The notes below the pieces were generated by a model, which worked only from the letters and a program-made list of their open reading frames with translations, was not told where the DNA came from and made no database searches. Positions 46,805 to 56,000 of a stretch of 64,000 nt of DNA are shown one piece after another. This DNA comes from Rhodoligotrophos appendicifer (lineage in GTDB: Bacteria; Pseudomonadota; Alphaproteobacteria; Rhizobiales; Im1): the NCBI RefSeq assembly GCF_007474605.1, contig NZ_VHKL01000014.1, forward strand, positions 1 through 64,000, in the 5' to 3' direction. The stretch's first letter is position 1; each line of letters starts with the position of its first letter. A program made the translations under genes and the position numbers.

Positions 46805-47574
46805 ACTTGGTGGTTGCGTTCGGTGGAGGTCGACGGCCGTCCGGTCGGTGTGTTCGCGATGCGCGTCCGCAACTCGTGTCGGCTGCCGGGAGAGAGCAGG
46901 TTGGTGCACGACGCGACGAGCCCCTGCGACCAGATCCGTCGCTCCACCAACAGGCACGGCTCGTCTTGATGCACGATCAGCTGCCGTTGCTGGGTCACGT
47001 CCGGAAGCACCGCCCGAACCACATGCTCGACCTCATCGACCGGCGCGGTCCGAATGAGATATTCGCTCGGGGACTCTGAGGCGAAATCCTGCTCGAGAAA
47101 CCGGGGGGCGGCGCGCGGATTGCACCAGAACTCCTCGATCTGCAACGGCAGCTCGTCCTCGCAATGAACGATCAGCACCCGGAATAACGGTGCCGGACGG
47201 GGCATCTCGAAGCGCTCGACGAGGTCTGCGGTGGCACGCACGCTGTCCTTGGCCTCCAGGATCGCCCTGTGCTCGTGTCCGCGGTCGCGGATTTCCTCTG
47301 CCACGTTGCGCAATTCGATCAGGCTGGCCCGGCCCGGATTGCCTCGCACGAAGGTCCCGACCCCTTGCACGCGCGAGAGATAGCCTTCATCTGTCAGCTC
47401 GCGTAAGGCGCGGTTTATGGTCATGCGGCTGACATGGAGCTCGGCGACCAGTTGGTTCTCGGACGGGATCTTCAGTCCTGCCGGCCACGCGCCCCTGCGG
47501 ATCCTGTCCGCGATATGGCTCTTGATGCGCCGGTAGATTGGCGCCGGCACGCTGGTTCCGGGCAGGTCGCTCAT
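46801..47574 (-). CDS. GntR-family transcriptional regulator, HutC subfamily
   Basis: 257 residues. The N-terminal winged helix is YRRIKSHIADRIRRGAWPAG, then LKIPSENQLVAELHVSRMTINRALRELTDEGYLSRVQGVGTF (HutC type). A UTRA ligand domain fills the rest (LIELRNVAEEIRDRG, PLFRVLIVHCEDELPLQIEE). HutC represses histidine utilisation in response to urocanate, but no hut gene is nearby, so its ligand may differ. The start at 47574 gives the standard length. Its promoter overlaps repeated TTGTCTAT sites, consistent with autorepression. Confidence 0.88.
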   Translation of the reverse strand: MSDLPGTSVPAPIYRRIKSHIADRIRRGAWPAGLKIPSENQLVAELHVSRMTINRALRELTDEGYLSRVQGVGTFVRGNPGRASLIELRNVAEEIRDRGHEHRAILEAKDSVRATADLVERFEMPRPAPLFRVLIVHCEDELPLQIEEFWCNPRAAPRFLEQDFASESPSEYLIRTAPVDEVEHVVRAVLPDVTQQRQLIVHQDEPCLLVERRIWSQGLVASCTNLLSPGSRHELRTRIANTPTGRPSTSTERNHQV

Positions 47575-47622
47575 GCTCACACCAGCTCCTCCTCCAGGGA
47601 CACCGCGCCTGCTCGCCATTGC

Positions 47623-47664
47623 TTGTCTATGGTTGTCTATACGATCTGTGCCGCCCGTCGACAA
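47623..47664 (-). promoter_or_regulatory. Promoter of the HutC-like gene with two operator-like repeats
   Basis: On the minus strand TTGTCG (47659-47664), 17 bases and TATAGA (47636-47641) form a good sigma-70 promoter. Two TTGTCTAT units (plus strand, 47623-47630 and 47633-47640) are spaced by 10 bases, one helical turn. The second extends to TTGTCTATACGA, ten of twelve positions of the GntR/HutC-type palindrome TTGTCTATACAA. They cover the -10 and the initial transcribed region. Confidence 0.5.
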
Positions 47665-47786
47665 GAATCTGGCATCACAGCCATGGGGGAGCTCTGCACC
47701 GGATTGTCACAAAGGTGCTCTTGCGCTTGCCTCCGATCCGCTCTCTATAGTCTTGTATCTGCGGGTTGGTCGGCGTGAGGTGTTAC

Positions 47787-48512
47787 ATGGGTGGGTCGCG
47801 GGATGTTGATCCGCTACGCTTTCTTGAAGGCAAGACCGCATGGGTCACCGGCGGTGCGAACGGTCCCGGCCGCATCGCCGCCATTGCTCTGGCCAAGGCG
47901 GGCGCCGACATCGCCATCGGCACGCTTCTCGATCTGCATCACCACTGGACCCCGGCCGACCTGCGGCGGGCCAGCACCGACGACCTCGACAATGTCCTCG
48001 ACGCCATCGCCATCACCGGCTCCCGAGGAATAGGCGGCCACCTCGACATCCGCTCCGAGGAATCCGTTGAGCGCTTCCGCAGCCACGTGAATGGGGAAGT
48101 CGGCCCCGCCGACATTCTCGTCAACGCCGCACGGGTGTCGTTCCCGCCGCAGCGCCCGGATCATCGTGTCGATGAATGGCAGCTTGTGTTGGATGAGTAT
48201 CTGAACGGCACCCTGCGCATGATCCGCAGCTGTATTCCCGTCATGTCCGAGCGTCGCTGGGGCCGCATCATCGGCATCCCGTCGCTCGTCAACGAAAGCG
48301 TCGTCGACGAAGCTGCGGTGCGCTCGCTTCAAGGGGGCCTTCAGTCGCTCACCCGCGGCATAGCCGTCGAGGCGACACCCCTTGGCATCGGCTGCTTCAC
48401 CATCAGCCTGGACCAGTCGACCCCGGACACCCTCGGCGAACTCGTCGCCAGCCTCTGCCAGGCCTCGGCCATGCCGTTGAGCGGCGAGGAGGTTACCCTC
48501 TCCGCCGCCTGA
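47787..48512 (+). CDS. SDR-fold protein lacking the catalytic Tyr and Lys
   Basis: A 241-residue short-chain dehydrogenase relative. The nucleotide-binding TGGANGPG is intact near the N-terminus, and a structural NAA replaces NAG. Aligned to the SDR at 2996-3748 by the shared SLTR, its YxxxK becomes V-x3-Q (VRSLQGGLQSLTR), so normal dehydrogenase chemistry is unlikely. It could be a pseudoenzyme, a regulator or a dinucleotide-binding protein. ATG 47787 follows GAGG by seven bases. A TATAGT (47746-47751) could be its -10. It is divergent from the HutC-like gene. Confidence 0.8.
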   Translation: MGGSRDVDPLRFLEGKTAWVTGGANGPGRIAAIALAKAGADIAIGTLLDLHHHWTPADLRRASTDDLDNVLDAIAITGSRGIGGHLDIRSEESVERFRSHVNGEVGPADILVNAARVSFPPQRPDHRVDEWQLVLDEYLNGTLRMIRSCIPVMSERRWGRIIGIPSLVNESVVDEAAVRSLQGGLQSLTRGIAVEATPLGIGCFTISLDQSTPDTLGELVASLCQASAMPLSGEEVTLSAA

Positions 48513-48521
48513 ACGTCGCGA

Positions 48522-49022
48522 TTACTGGCAGAACTTGTAGCGACCGCCACCCGCGTTGAAATAGCCGGTCTGCGGGTTGAACGAGCGGTAGCGCTGCTGG
48601 CAATACTGATACCATTCCCGCGACCATGGCTCATATCCGCCGCCGCGATACACCGGCTGCGGAGCCGGCGCCCGGACATTCTGAGCCATGCAGTCATTAT
48701 AGGCGGCATAGTAATACTGGTTCCACTGGCCGCCCTGATTGGCCGCCCCGCCCACGGCACCGACGCCTGCTCCGATCGCCGCGCCGCGTCCGGCTCCCTT
48801 GCCGCCGCCCAGGATCCCGCCCAGCGCTGCACCGCCGATGGCCCCGGCGACCGCGCCGCCCAGGACGTTTCCGGCCGGATTGGTGTATTGATTGGCATAA
48901 TCGCGGGCATAGCGGTCGCACTGCGCGCTCTGCGCCGCAGCTTCCCCTGTCCCCACGGTGACGAATGCGCCGAGCACGGCCACAACCAACGACGCGCTCT
49001 TCACCCTTGCTGCAATGCTCAT
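48522..49022 (-). CDS. Secreted glycine-zipper protein with BA14K-like C-terminus
   Basis: 166 residues. The signal peptide spans about residues 1-31 (ends EAAAQ). Then comes a glycine zipper (GNVLGGAVAGAIGGAALGGI and GAGRGAAIGAGVGAVGG, about 50-92), a tyrosine-rich linker and a C-terminal stretch YCQQRYRSFNPQTGYFNAGG ending in FCQ, resembling the BA14K immunoreactive family of Rhizobiales. The two terminal cysteines may form a disulfide. It probably sits in the outer envelope. A GAGGAG site precedes the ATG at 49022, which I prefer over 49046. Confidence 0.82.
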   Translation of the reverse strand: MSIAARVKSASLVVAVLGAFVTVGTGEAAAQSAQCDRYARDYANQYTNPAGNVLGGAVAGAIGGAALGGILGGGKGAGRGAAIGAGVGAVGGAANQGGQWNQYYYAAYNDCMAQNVRAPAPQPVYRGGGYEPWSREWYQYCQQRYRSFNPQTGYFNAGGGRYKFCQ

Positions 49023-49292
49023 TGCTCTCCTCATGTGCCTTTGCACGGCGGCGATCTCGCGAACGCGGGGCCATGCTGGAATATACCCTCATTAAACCCA
49101 CGAACACGTGAATGGTCGCTGAACCACTTCAGGACCGATCGGCGACGCAACCTGAACGGACGTTTTACAAGCGCCGAAACGATGGGGATCAGGACGCCAA
49201 ACCACCCGAATCTTGCATAATTTCCAAGTTTGTGTTAAATACTCATTCGATAATTGTTTTTCATCATCGTCTTATAGAAGGGGAGCTTGGCC

Positions 49293-50507
49293 ATGAACGC
49301 GTTCTCAGGAGCCCCGGATTTCGGTGCGAAGCGGGAATTGGCCTTTGGTTTGCCCGCTTGGACCTATCGCAGCAAGGAGCTGCTGGATCTCGAATATAAG
49401 CGCCTGATCCTCACCTCCTGGCAGTTTGCCTGCCACGTCAACCAGCTGCGCGCCCAGGGCGACTATGTCGTCCTCGATCTTTTGCGCGACAGTGTCATCG
49501 TCATGCGCGACCGCAAGAATGAGTTGCGCGCCTTCCAGAATGTTTGCCGCCACCGGGGCGCACGCCTCCTCGAAGGGACCGGTCGCTGCAAGGCGACGAT
49601 TGTCTGCCCCTATCACGGCTGGTCCTATGGCTTGGACGGCAGGCTCGCCGGCGTCCCCTCGCGTGAGAGCTTCCCCGGCCTCCAGAAGGAGGATTACGGC
49701 CTGAACGAAGTCGACCTCGAAGTCTTCCATGGCCTCGTCTTCGTCCGCATCGCCGGCGATGGTCCCAGCGTGAAGGAGATGTTCGGCCCCTATTCCGATC
49801 TCCTCGAGCCCTATCGCATCGAGGACATGGTGCCGGTCGGTGACATCTATTCCGAGACCTGGGCCGCCAACTGGAAAGTCGGCGTCGACAACAATCTGGA
49901 AAGCTATCACGTGCCGATCGGCCACCCCGGCTACCACCGGATGCTGGACAACGACCTGATGGGCTTCATAAACGAGCACGGCGTAGCCGGCGCCAAGAGC
50001 ACCCTGCGGGCCCGACCCTCCTCGAACTGGGTGGAGCGCATGTATCAGGAACTCGCCCCCGATGCCTTCATGCATCTCCCCGAGGAGGTGCGCAGCACCT
50101 GGATGTTCTTCACGATGCCGCCGAACCTGGGCATCGACATCTATCCCGATTCCATCGACGTCCTTCAGATCCTGCCGCGCACCGCTGAGACGAGCCAGGT
50201 CCACATGCCGGTCTTCGTCCGCCCCGGAGGCGGCCGCGAGGAGCGCATCCTTCAATATCTGAACGGCCGCATCAACATGCAGGTCACCCATGAGGATCGC
50301 GAGCTGAGCGAGCGCGTCCAGCTCGGCCTCTCCGCCCACGGCTATACGCCGGGTCCCCTGTCGGCCATCGAATCCTGCATCCTCGACTTCCACGACCGCA
50401 TCCGCAAGGCGATCCCCGCCACCATGCTGGAAGAGGAGCCGGCAGCCGGAACCCTGGCGGCTGTCGACGCCGAGCTGCAAGCCGAATCGGGCACCCTCGC
50501 CGCCTGA
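49293..50507 (+). CDS. Rieske aromatic-ring-hydroxylating-type oxygenase, alpha subunit
   Basis: 404 residues. The Rieske [2Fe-2S] ligands are in CRHRGARLLEG and CPYHGW. The catalytic mononuclear iron motif is NNLESYHVPIGHPG (His-x4-His after Asn-Asn) with a later Asp. Members of this subgroup oxidise aromatic acids or N-methylated compounds such as glycine betaine or stachydrine. No beta subunit, ferredoxin or reductase gene is adjacent, so electron-transfer partners must be elsewhere. GGGAG precedes the ATG by seven bases. A converging GNAT gene follows. Confidence 0.92.
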   Translation: MNAFSGAPDFGAKRELAFGLPAWTYRSKELLDLEYKRLILTSWQFACHVNQLRAQGDYVVLDLLRDSVIVMRDRKNELRAFQNVCRHRGARLLEGTGRCKATIVCPYHGWSYGLDGRLAGVPSRESFPGLQKEDYGLNEVDLEVFHGLVFVRIAGDGPSVKEMFGPYSDLLEPYRIEDMVPVGDIYSETWAANWKVGVDNNLESYHVPIGHPGYHRMLDNDLMGFINEHGVAGAKSTLRARPSSNWVERMYQELAPDAFMHLPEEVRSTWMFFTMPPNLGIDIYPDSIDVLQILPRTAETSQVHMPVFVRPGGGREERILQYLNGRINMQVTHEDRELSERVQLGLSAHGYTPGPLSAIESCILDFHDRIRKAIPATMLEEEPAAGTLAAVDAELQAESGTLAA

Positions 50508-50519
50508 GAAGGGGCCCTG

Positions 50520-50978
50520 TTAAATCGGCATTTTATATCCAAGATGGCTGGCGGTGAACCCGAGCTGCTCGTAGAACCGATGTGCGTCGGGGCGTGCCTT
50601 GTCGGTGGTGAGCTGCACCAGCACGCATCCTCGCGCGCGGCATTCCTTGATGGCCCATTGCAGCATCTGCCGCCCGGCCCCCGTACCGCGCAGGCGTTCC
50701 GCGATCCGCACCCCTTCGATCTGACCGCGCCAGGCCCCCATCCGGGACAGCCCCGGGAGGAAGCTCAGCTGCACTGTGCCGACCACGTCTCCCTCATGGG
50801 TCGCGACCGCGAGCAACTGGTTGGGGTCGGCGTCGATGGCGGCGAAGGCCGTCATATAGCTCTCCCGCAGTGGCAGGCTTGGATCCTCTCGCGACTGGCC
50901 CAGCGCGTCATCGGCGAGAAGGGCCACGATGGCCGGCAAGTCCGCTGAGGTGGCCCGCCGAAATCCGATCTCTGGCAT
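50520..50978 (-). CDS. GNAT family N-acetyltransferase
   Basis: 152 residues. The acetyl-CoA-binding motif is in IAERLRGTGAGRQMLQWAI (R/Q-x2-G-x-G/A), followed by GCVLVQLTTDKARPDAHRFYEQLGF, the typical last strands and helix. Start codons at 50981 and 50978 are adjacent; the second is better spaced from GGAAAGGAAG. The substrate is unknown. Convergent with the Rieske gene and 12 bases from its end. Confidence 0.9.
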   Translation of the reverse strand: MPEIGFRRATSADLPAIVALLADDALGQSREDPSLPLRESYMTAFAAIDADPNQLLAVATHEGDVVGTVQLSFLPGLSRMGAWRGQIEGVRIAERLRGTGAGRQMLQWAIKECRARGCVLVQLTTDKARPDAHRFYEQLGFTASHLGYKMPI

Positions 50979-50993
50979 CATCTTCCTTTCCCC

Positions 50994-51073
50994 TAACCCT
51001 GAGGTGCGAGCCCGGCCGGGCGGCCCGCCTCCCTCATCCTGAGGTGCGAGCCAAGCGAGCCTCGAAGGATCCC
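50994..51073. repeat. Truncated and complete type C repeats
   Basis: A left fragment (CCCTAACCCTGAGGTGCGAG, about 50991-51010) lies to the left of a fuller copy at 51032-51073 (CCTCATCCTGAGGTGCGAGC, then CGAGCCTCGAAGGATCCC). It separates the acetyltransferase and 5-formyl-THF cyclo-ligase genes, both on the minus strand. Confidence 0.7.
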
Positions 51074-51094
51074 GCCCGGTGTCACCCGCCACTC

Positions 51095-51685
51095 TCACCT
51101 GATCCCCAGAAGCCCCTCTTCTGTCACGATCCGATCCATCCGAATATCATGCGGTTGCGGATAGATCGTATCGATCTGGAATGAGCTTAAGCCCACCCCG
51201 ATGGCCAGCGGCGCCTCTTTCAGGCTTGCCAGCGTCCGGTCGAAATAGCCGCCCCCATAGCCCAGCCGATAGCCCTCCCGGTCGAAGGCGAGGAAGGGCG
51301 CGATGGTGACGTCGGGTGTCACCAGCCGGCTTCCGCTCGGGATGGGAATTCCCAGGACTCCCCGCTCGAGCTTCGTCTCCGGCGTCCATTCCCGGAATTC
51401 CATCGGCTTGTTTTTCTCCGCGACGACGGGCAGGGCGACGGTGACTCCCCGGTCCACCAGGCTGGACATCCACGGTCGCAGGTCGAATTCCCCGCGAAAC
51501 GGAATATAGACGCTCACCACCGTTCCGGCATCGGCCTCTGCCGCGCGGTCGAGACCGGCGATGATCCTCGCTGCCAGCGCCTGGCGGTCCTCTGCGAGGA
51601 TGGCCAGTCTCTGTGCCACCAGCCTTTCGCGCTCGGCCTTGCGCCAGGCCCGGACGGCGTCCCAGTTTCCTGCATCGATGACCAT
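51095..51685 (-). CDS. 5-formyltetrahydrofolate cyclo-ligase
   Basis: 196 residues. The diagnostic LGYGGGYFDRTLA motif is near residue 154, and the N-terminal WRKAERERLVAQRLA helix is typical. It converts 5-formyl-THF to 5,10-methenyl-THF with ATP. The ATG at 51685 gives a normal length; the frame remains open to 51808 but that extension would run into the 5' region of the efflux genes. Confidence 0.93.
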   Translation of the reverse strand: MVIDAGNWDAVRAWRKAERERLVAQRLAILAEDRQALAARIIAGLDRAAEADAGTVVSVYIPFRGEFDLRPWMSSLVDRGVTVALPVVAEKNKPMEFREWTPETKLERGVLGIPIPSGSRLVTPDVTIAPFLAFDREGYRLGYGGGYFDRTLASLKEAPLAIGVGLSSFQIDTIYPQPHDIRMDRIVTEEGLLGIR

Positions 51686-51932
51686 GGGCGCCAGCCTCTC
51701 GCTTTTCAGTAGCCTTTTCCTTCTATGCCACGAGTGGAGTGGCTGGCCCAGCCGCTGTGCGACGCTCCGCGGTTCCTTCTCGACGGGCGTCCTCTTGCAC
51801 TGCACCAATCACGCTCTTTTGAGCCTTTCCAGGCGCATTGCCGCTGTTCTTGATGGTCGCGAGCTTGCACAAACCACGCCGTGGGCACACACTGCCCCGA
51901 ATTGCGGTGAGGATGCGGCGCTGAGACGATTG

Positions 51933-53060
51933 TTGACCCGATTGGAGCAGAGGCGCTTCCCCGCGTCGCGTGCGGCGCTGGTGCTCGCCTGTGTCGCGGC
52001 GATGTCTTGTATGGCAACCGCCGTCTCGGCCCAGACGCCGGGGCAAATTGTTCCCGTGGACGCGGCGCGCGTCGAGATGCGGCAGGTCACAGAGGCTCTC
52101 TCCGCGGTGGGCGAGCTGACGGCGAACGAGTCGGTCGTGATCCGACCGGAAATTGACGGCCGAATCGCTGAGATCCACTTCGAGGAGGGGCAGAGGGTCG
52201 GCGTTGGCTCGCTGCTGTTTACCCTTGATGATGCCCTGTATCGGGCGCAGGTCGCGGAGGCGGAAGCCAACCTCGCCTTGTCGAGGCAGAATGATGATCG
52301 CGCCGAGCAGCTGTTCAAGTCCCGAGCCGGCACGGAACGCTCCCGCGATGAGTCGCTGGCTCAGCTGCGCATCGCCGAGGCCCGCCTGCAGATCGCTCAA
52401 AAAAACCTGGGCGATACGAGGATTTTGGCACCTTTCGACGGCATCCTTGGTCTGCGCAGCGTCTCGGTCGGCGCCTATGTGACCAAGGGGATCGATCTGG
52501 TGGATCTGATTCAGACGGATCCCCTGAAGGTCTCCTTCCAACTGCCGGAGCGATTTCTCGCCCATCTGAGTGTGGGGCAGGGGGTGGAAGTGACGGTTGA
52601 CGCTTTGCCCGGCGAGAAATTCGGTGGCCGCGTCACGGTGATCTCGCCCAGCATTACCATTGCCGGCCGGTCCTTGAGTCTGCGTGCCGAGATCAGCAAT
52701 CCCCAGGACCGTCTCAAGCCCGGCCTTTTCGCCCGTGTGAACCTCACGGTGGCGCAGCGCGAGCAGGCTATGCTTATTCCCGAGACGGCCCTCATGCCCC
52801 GGGGCTCCGAACAGTTCGTCTACCGCGTTGTCGATGGCAAGGCCCAGGAAACGGCGATCAGGATCGGAGTGCGCAGGGCGGGGGCCGTTGAAGTCGTGGG
52901 TGGCCTGAACCGGGAAGACGTTGTGATCACCGGCGGCCAGCAGAAGCTCCGCAACGGCAGCGCGGTGAAGGTCGTCGGCGGCTCCGCGGCCAGCCCGCCG
53001 GTCACCACCGGCGGCACCCAGGGCACCACTGGCTCCCCCACCGCGGCGGCCAAGTCATGA
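51933..53060 (+). CDS. RND efflux periplasmic adaptor (membrane fusion) protein
   Basis: The protein has the adaptor layout. A signal peptide-like segment (RAALVLACVAAMSC, ending VSAQ) comes first, then a lipoyl/barrel-sandwich part with VIRPEIDGRIAEIHFEEGQRV, a hairpin with coiled-coil Ala/Glu/Gln repeats, then NPQDRLKPGLFARVNL. The start is unclear, as no ATG precedes the signal region in frame. TTG at 51933 gives about 375 residues and a sensible signal; the frame is open further left. Its stop overlaps the permease start (ATGA). Confidence 0.85.
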   Translation: MTRLEQRRFPASRAALVLACVAAMSCMATAVSAQTPGQIVPVDAARVEMRQVTEALSAVGELTANESVVIRPEIDGRIAEIHFEEGQRVGVGSLLFTLDDALYRAQVAEAEANLALSRQNDDRAEQLFKSRAGTERSRDESLAQLRIAEARLQIAQKNLGDTRILAPFDGILGLRSVSVGAYVTKGIDLVDLIQTDPLKVSFQLPERFLAHLSVGQGVEVTVDALPGEKFGGRVTVISPSITIAGRSLSLRAEISNPQDRLKPGLFARVNLTVAQREQAMLIPETALMPRGSEQFVYRVVDGKAQETAIRIGVRRAGAVEVVGGLNREDVVITGGQQKLRNGSAVKVVGGSAASPPVTTGGTQGTTGSPTAAAKS

Positions 53061-56000
53061 AACTGTCCGATACCTGCATCCACCGCCCCGTCTTCGCCAC
53101 CGTGCTGAGCCTGGTGGTGGTGCTGATCGGTCTCGTTTCCTACGACCGCCTGACCGTCCGTGAATATCCGAACATAGACAATCCTGTCGTCAGCGTGTCC
53201 ACGAGCTACCCGGGTGCCAGCGCCGGTATCATGGAATCGCAAGTCACCAAGATCCTTGAGGAGAGCCTCGCGGGGATTGAGGGGATCGACTTCATGACGT
53301 CCATCAGTCGGCAGGAACGCAGCCAGATCACCATCAACTTCAAGCTGGATCGCGATGCCGATGGGGCGGCCGCCGATGTCCGCGATCGAGTGAGCCGGGT
53401 GGCGCGTCGCCTTCCCGAGGAGATCGACCCGCCCGTCATTCAGAAGGTCGAGGCCGACGCCCAGCCGATCATTTTCCTGTCCTTCGCATCCACGAAGCAC
53501 AGTCGCCTCGAGCTCAGCGATTATGCTGATCGTTACGTGAAGGATCAGCTTCAGACCCTCTCGGGCGTGGCTGAGGTCCGCATCTATGGCGAGCGCCGCT
53601 ATGCTATGCGCCTCTGGCTCGATCCGATGCGCCTCGCCGGCTACAATCTCACCGTCCAGGATGTCGAGGATGCTCTGCGTCGGCAGAATGTCGACATCCC
53701 GGCCGGTCTGGTCGAGGGCAGGGACCGCGAGTTTACCGTTCTGTCGCGCACCAACCTGGCCACGGTTGAACAGTTCGATGATTTGATCGTCAAGCAGGCC
53801 GAGGGCTATTCGGTTCGCCTCAAGGATGTCGGCCACGCCGAGCTCGCCGCTCAGAACGAGCGCATGTTCGCGCGCTTCAAGGGCGACAATTCCGTGACCC
53901 TTGGCGTGGTCAAGCAGGCCGTCGCCAACCCGCTGGACGTCTCCAACGAGATCCGGGAGGTCTTGCCCCACATCCGCGAGGGCCTCCCCGACGGGATGAC
54001 CGTCAACATCGGCTACGACAAGTCGATCTTCATCGATAAATCCATCGAGAACGTCTACCACACCATCGCCGAGGCCGTGGTCCTGGTCGTTCTCATCATC
54101 TTCTTCTTCCTGCGCTCTCTGCGCGCCACGCTGATCCCCATCGTCACCATTCCGGTGTCCCTCATCGGCGCCTGCGCCCTGATGCTGTTCTTCGGCTTCA
54201 CCATCAACACCCTGACGCTCCTGGCGCTGGTGCTGGCCATCGGTCTCGTCGTCGACGACGCCATCGTCATGCTGGAGAACATCTATCGCTATATCGAGAA
54301 GGGCCTGACGCCCACCGAGGCGGCCCTGAAGGGCTCCCGTGAGATCGCCTTTGCGGTCATCGCCATGACCCTCACCCTCGCGGCCGTCTACGTGCCCATC
54401 GGCTTCATGAGCGGCAAGACCGGCAAGCTCTTCACCGAATTCGCCTGGGCTCTCGCCGGTGCGGTGCTGATTTCGGGTTTCGTGGCGCTGACCCTGTCGC
54501 CCATGATGTGTGCCAAGCTGCTCAAGGCGAACCACAATCCCAATGTTCTCTCTCGCGGGATCGAGCGCTTTCTCGACGGTATGACCAATGGCTACAGGCG
54601 GCTGCTGACCGCGTCGCTCAATGCCCGCTTCCTCGTCGTGCTTCTGGGCCTCGCCGTCTTCGGATGCGGCGTCTATTACTACACCATCCTCCGCGCCGAG
54701 CTGGCTCCCTATGAGGATCAGGGTGTCGTCATCGGGATCATCCAGGGTCCCGAAGGCGCCACCATCGAATACATGGACAACTACGCCCGCCAGGTCGAAG
54801 CCATTTATGAAAAGGTCGGCGAGGCCCAGAGCTACTCCGTCATGGGCGGGTTCCCCACCGTCTCGGAGGGCAATTCCTACCTCGTCCTGAAGCCCTGGGA
54901 CGAGCGCCTCCGCACCGCCCGCGAGGTGTCGACCCAGCTGCGCGGCGAGATGTTCGGCATTCCCGGCATCAACGTCTTTCCGGTCCTGCCGCCCCCCTTG
55001 GGCCAGCGTGGTGGCTCCAAGCCGCTGGAGGTCGTGATCCAGACCTCGGCGACCTATGCCGAGCTGGACAAGATGGTCCGCACCGTCCTCGATGCGCTGG
55101 CCGACTATCCTGGCCTCAGCAATGTCGAGACCGACATCGAGCTCAACAAGCCCCAGGTCGAGGTCTCCCTCGACCGCGACAAGGTCGCCGATCTCGGCAT
55201 CGAGGTCGACACCATCGGCCGCACCCTCGAGACCATGCTCGGCGGCCGCCAGGTCACCCGCTTCGAGCGCGAGGGCAAGCAATACGACGTCATGGTCCAG
55301 CTTGCCCGCTCCGACCGCTCCGCTCCGCAGGATCTGGAGAACCTCTACGTCCGCACCTCCACCGGCGAAATGGTGGCCCTCTCGAATATCGTGACCATCA
55401 CCGAGGTGGTCGCCCCTCGCGAGCTGAACCATTTCAACCAGCTCCGCTCCGCCGAGATCACCGCCAATCTCGGCGAGGGCGTGAGCCTCGGCGAGGCTCT
55501 GGCCCATGTCGAGCAGGTCATCCGCGACACGCTCCCCGCCAACACCCAGATCGACTATTCCGGCCAGTCCCGCGACTTCAAGCAGGCTGGCGCTGACATC
55601 TATCTGACCTTCGCCCTCGCCCTGCTCTTCATCTACCTCGTCCTCTCCGCCCAGTTCGAGAGCTTCATCGATCCCTTCATCATCCTGCTCACCGTCCCCC
55701 TCTCCATGACCGGCGGCCTCGTCGCCCTCTATTACGCGGGAGGGACGCTGAACATTTACAGCCAGGTCGGCTTGGTCACGTTGATCGGCCTGATTTCCAA
55801 GCACGGCATCCTCATCGTCGAGTTCACCAATCAGATCCGTGAGGAGGGCAAGTCCGTCCGCGACGCCGTCATCGAGGCCGCCACCCTCCGCCTGCGCCCC
55901 ATCCTGATGACCACCGGCGCCATGGTACTCGGCGCCATCCCTCTGGCGCTGGCCAGCGGTGCGGGCGCCGAGAGCCGCCATTCCATCGGCTGGGTCATCG

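Noticed and set aside
52820-55981. 1053-codon open frame antisense to the RND permease
   Set aside because: It mirrors the real gene (53057-56155). It is rich in Gly, Asp, His and Glu and has no start signal; in G+C-rich genomes long antisense frames are common.
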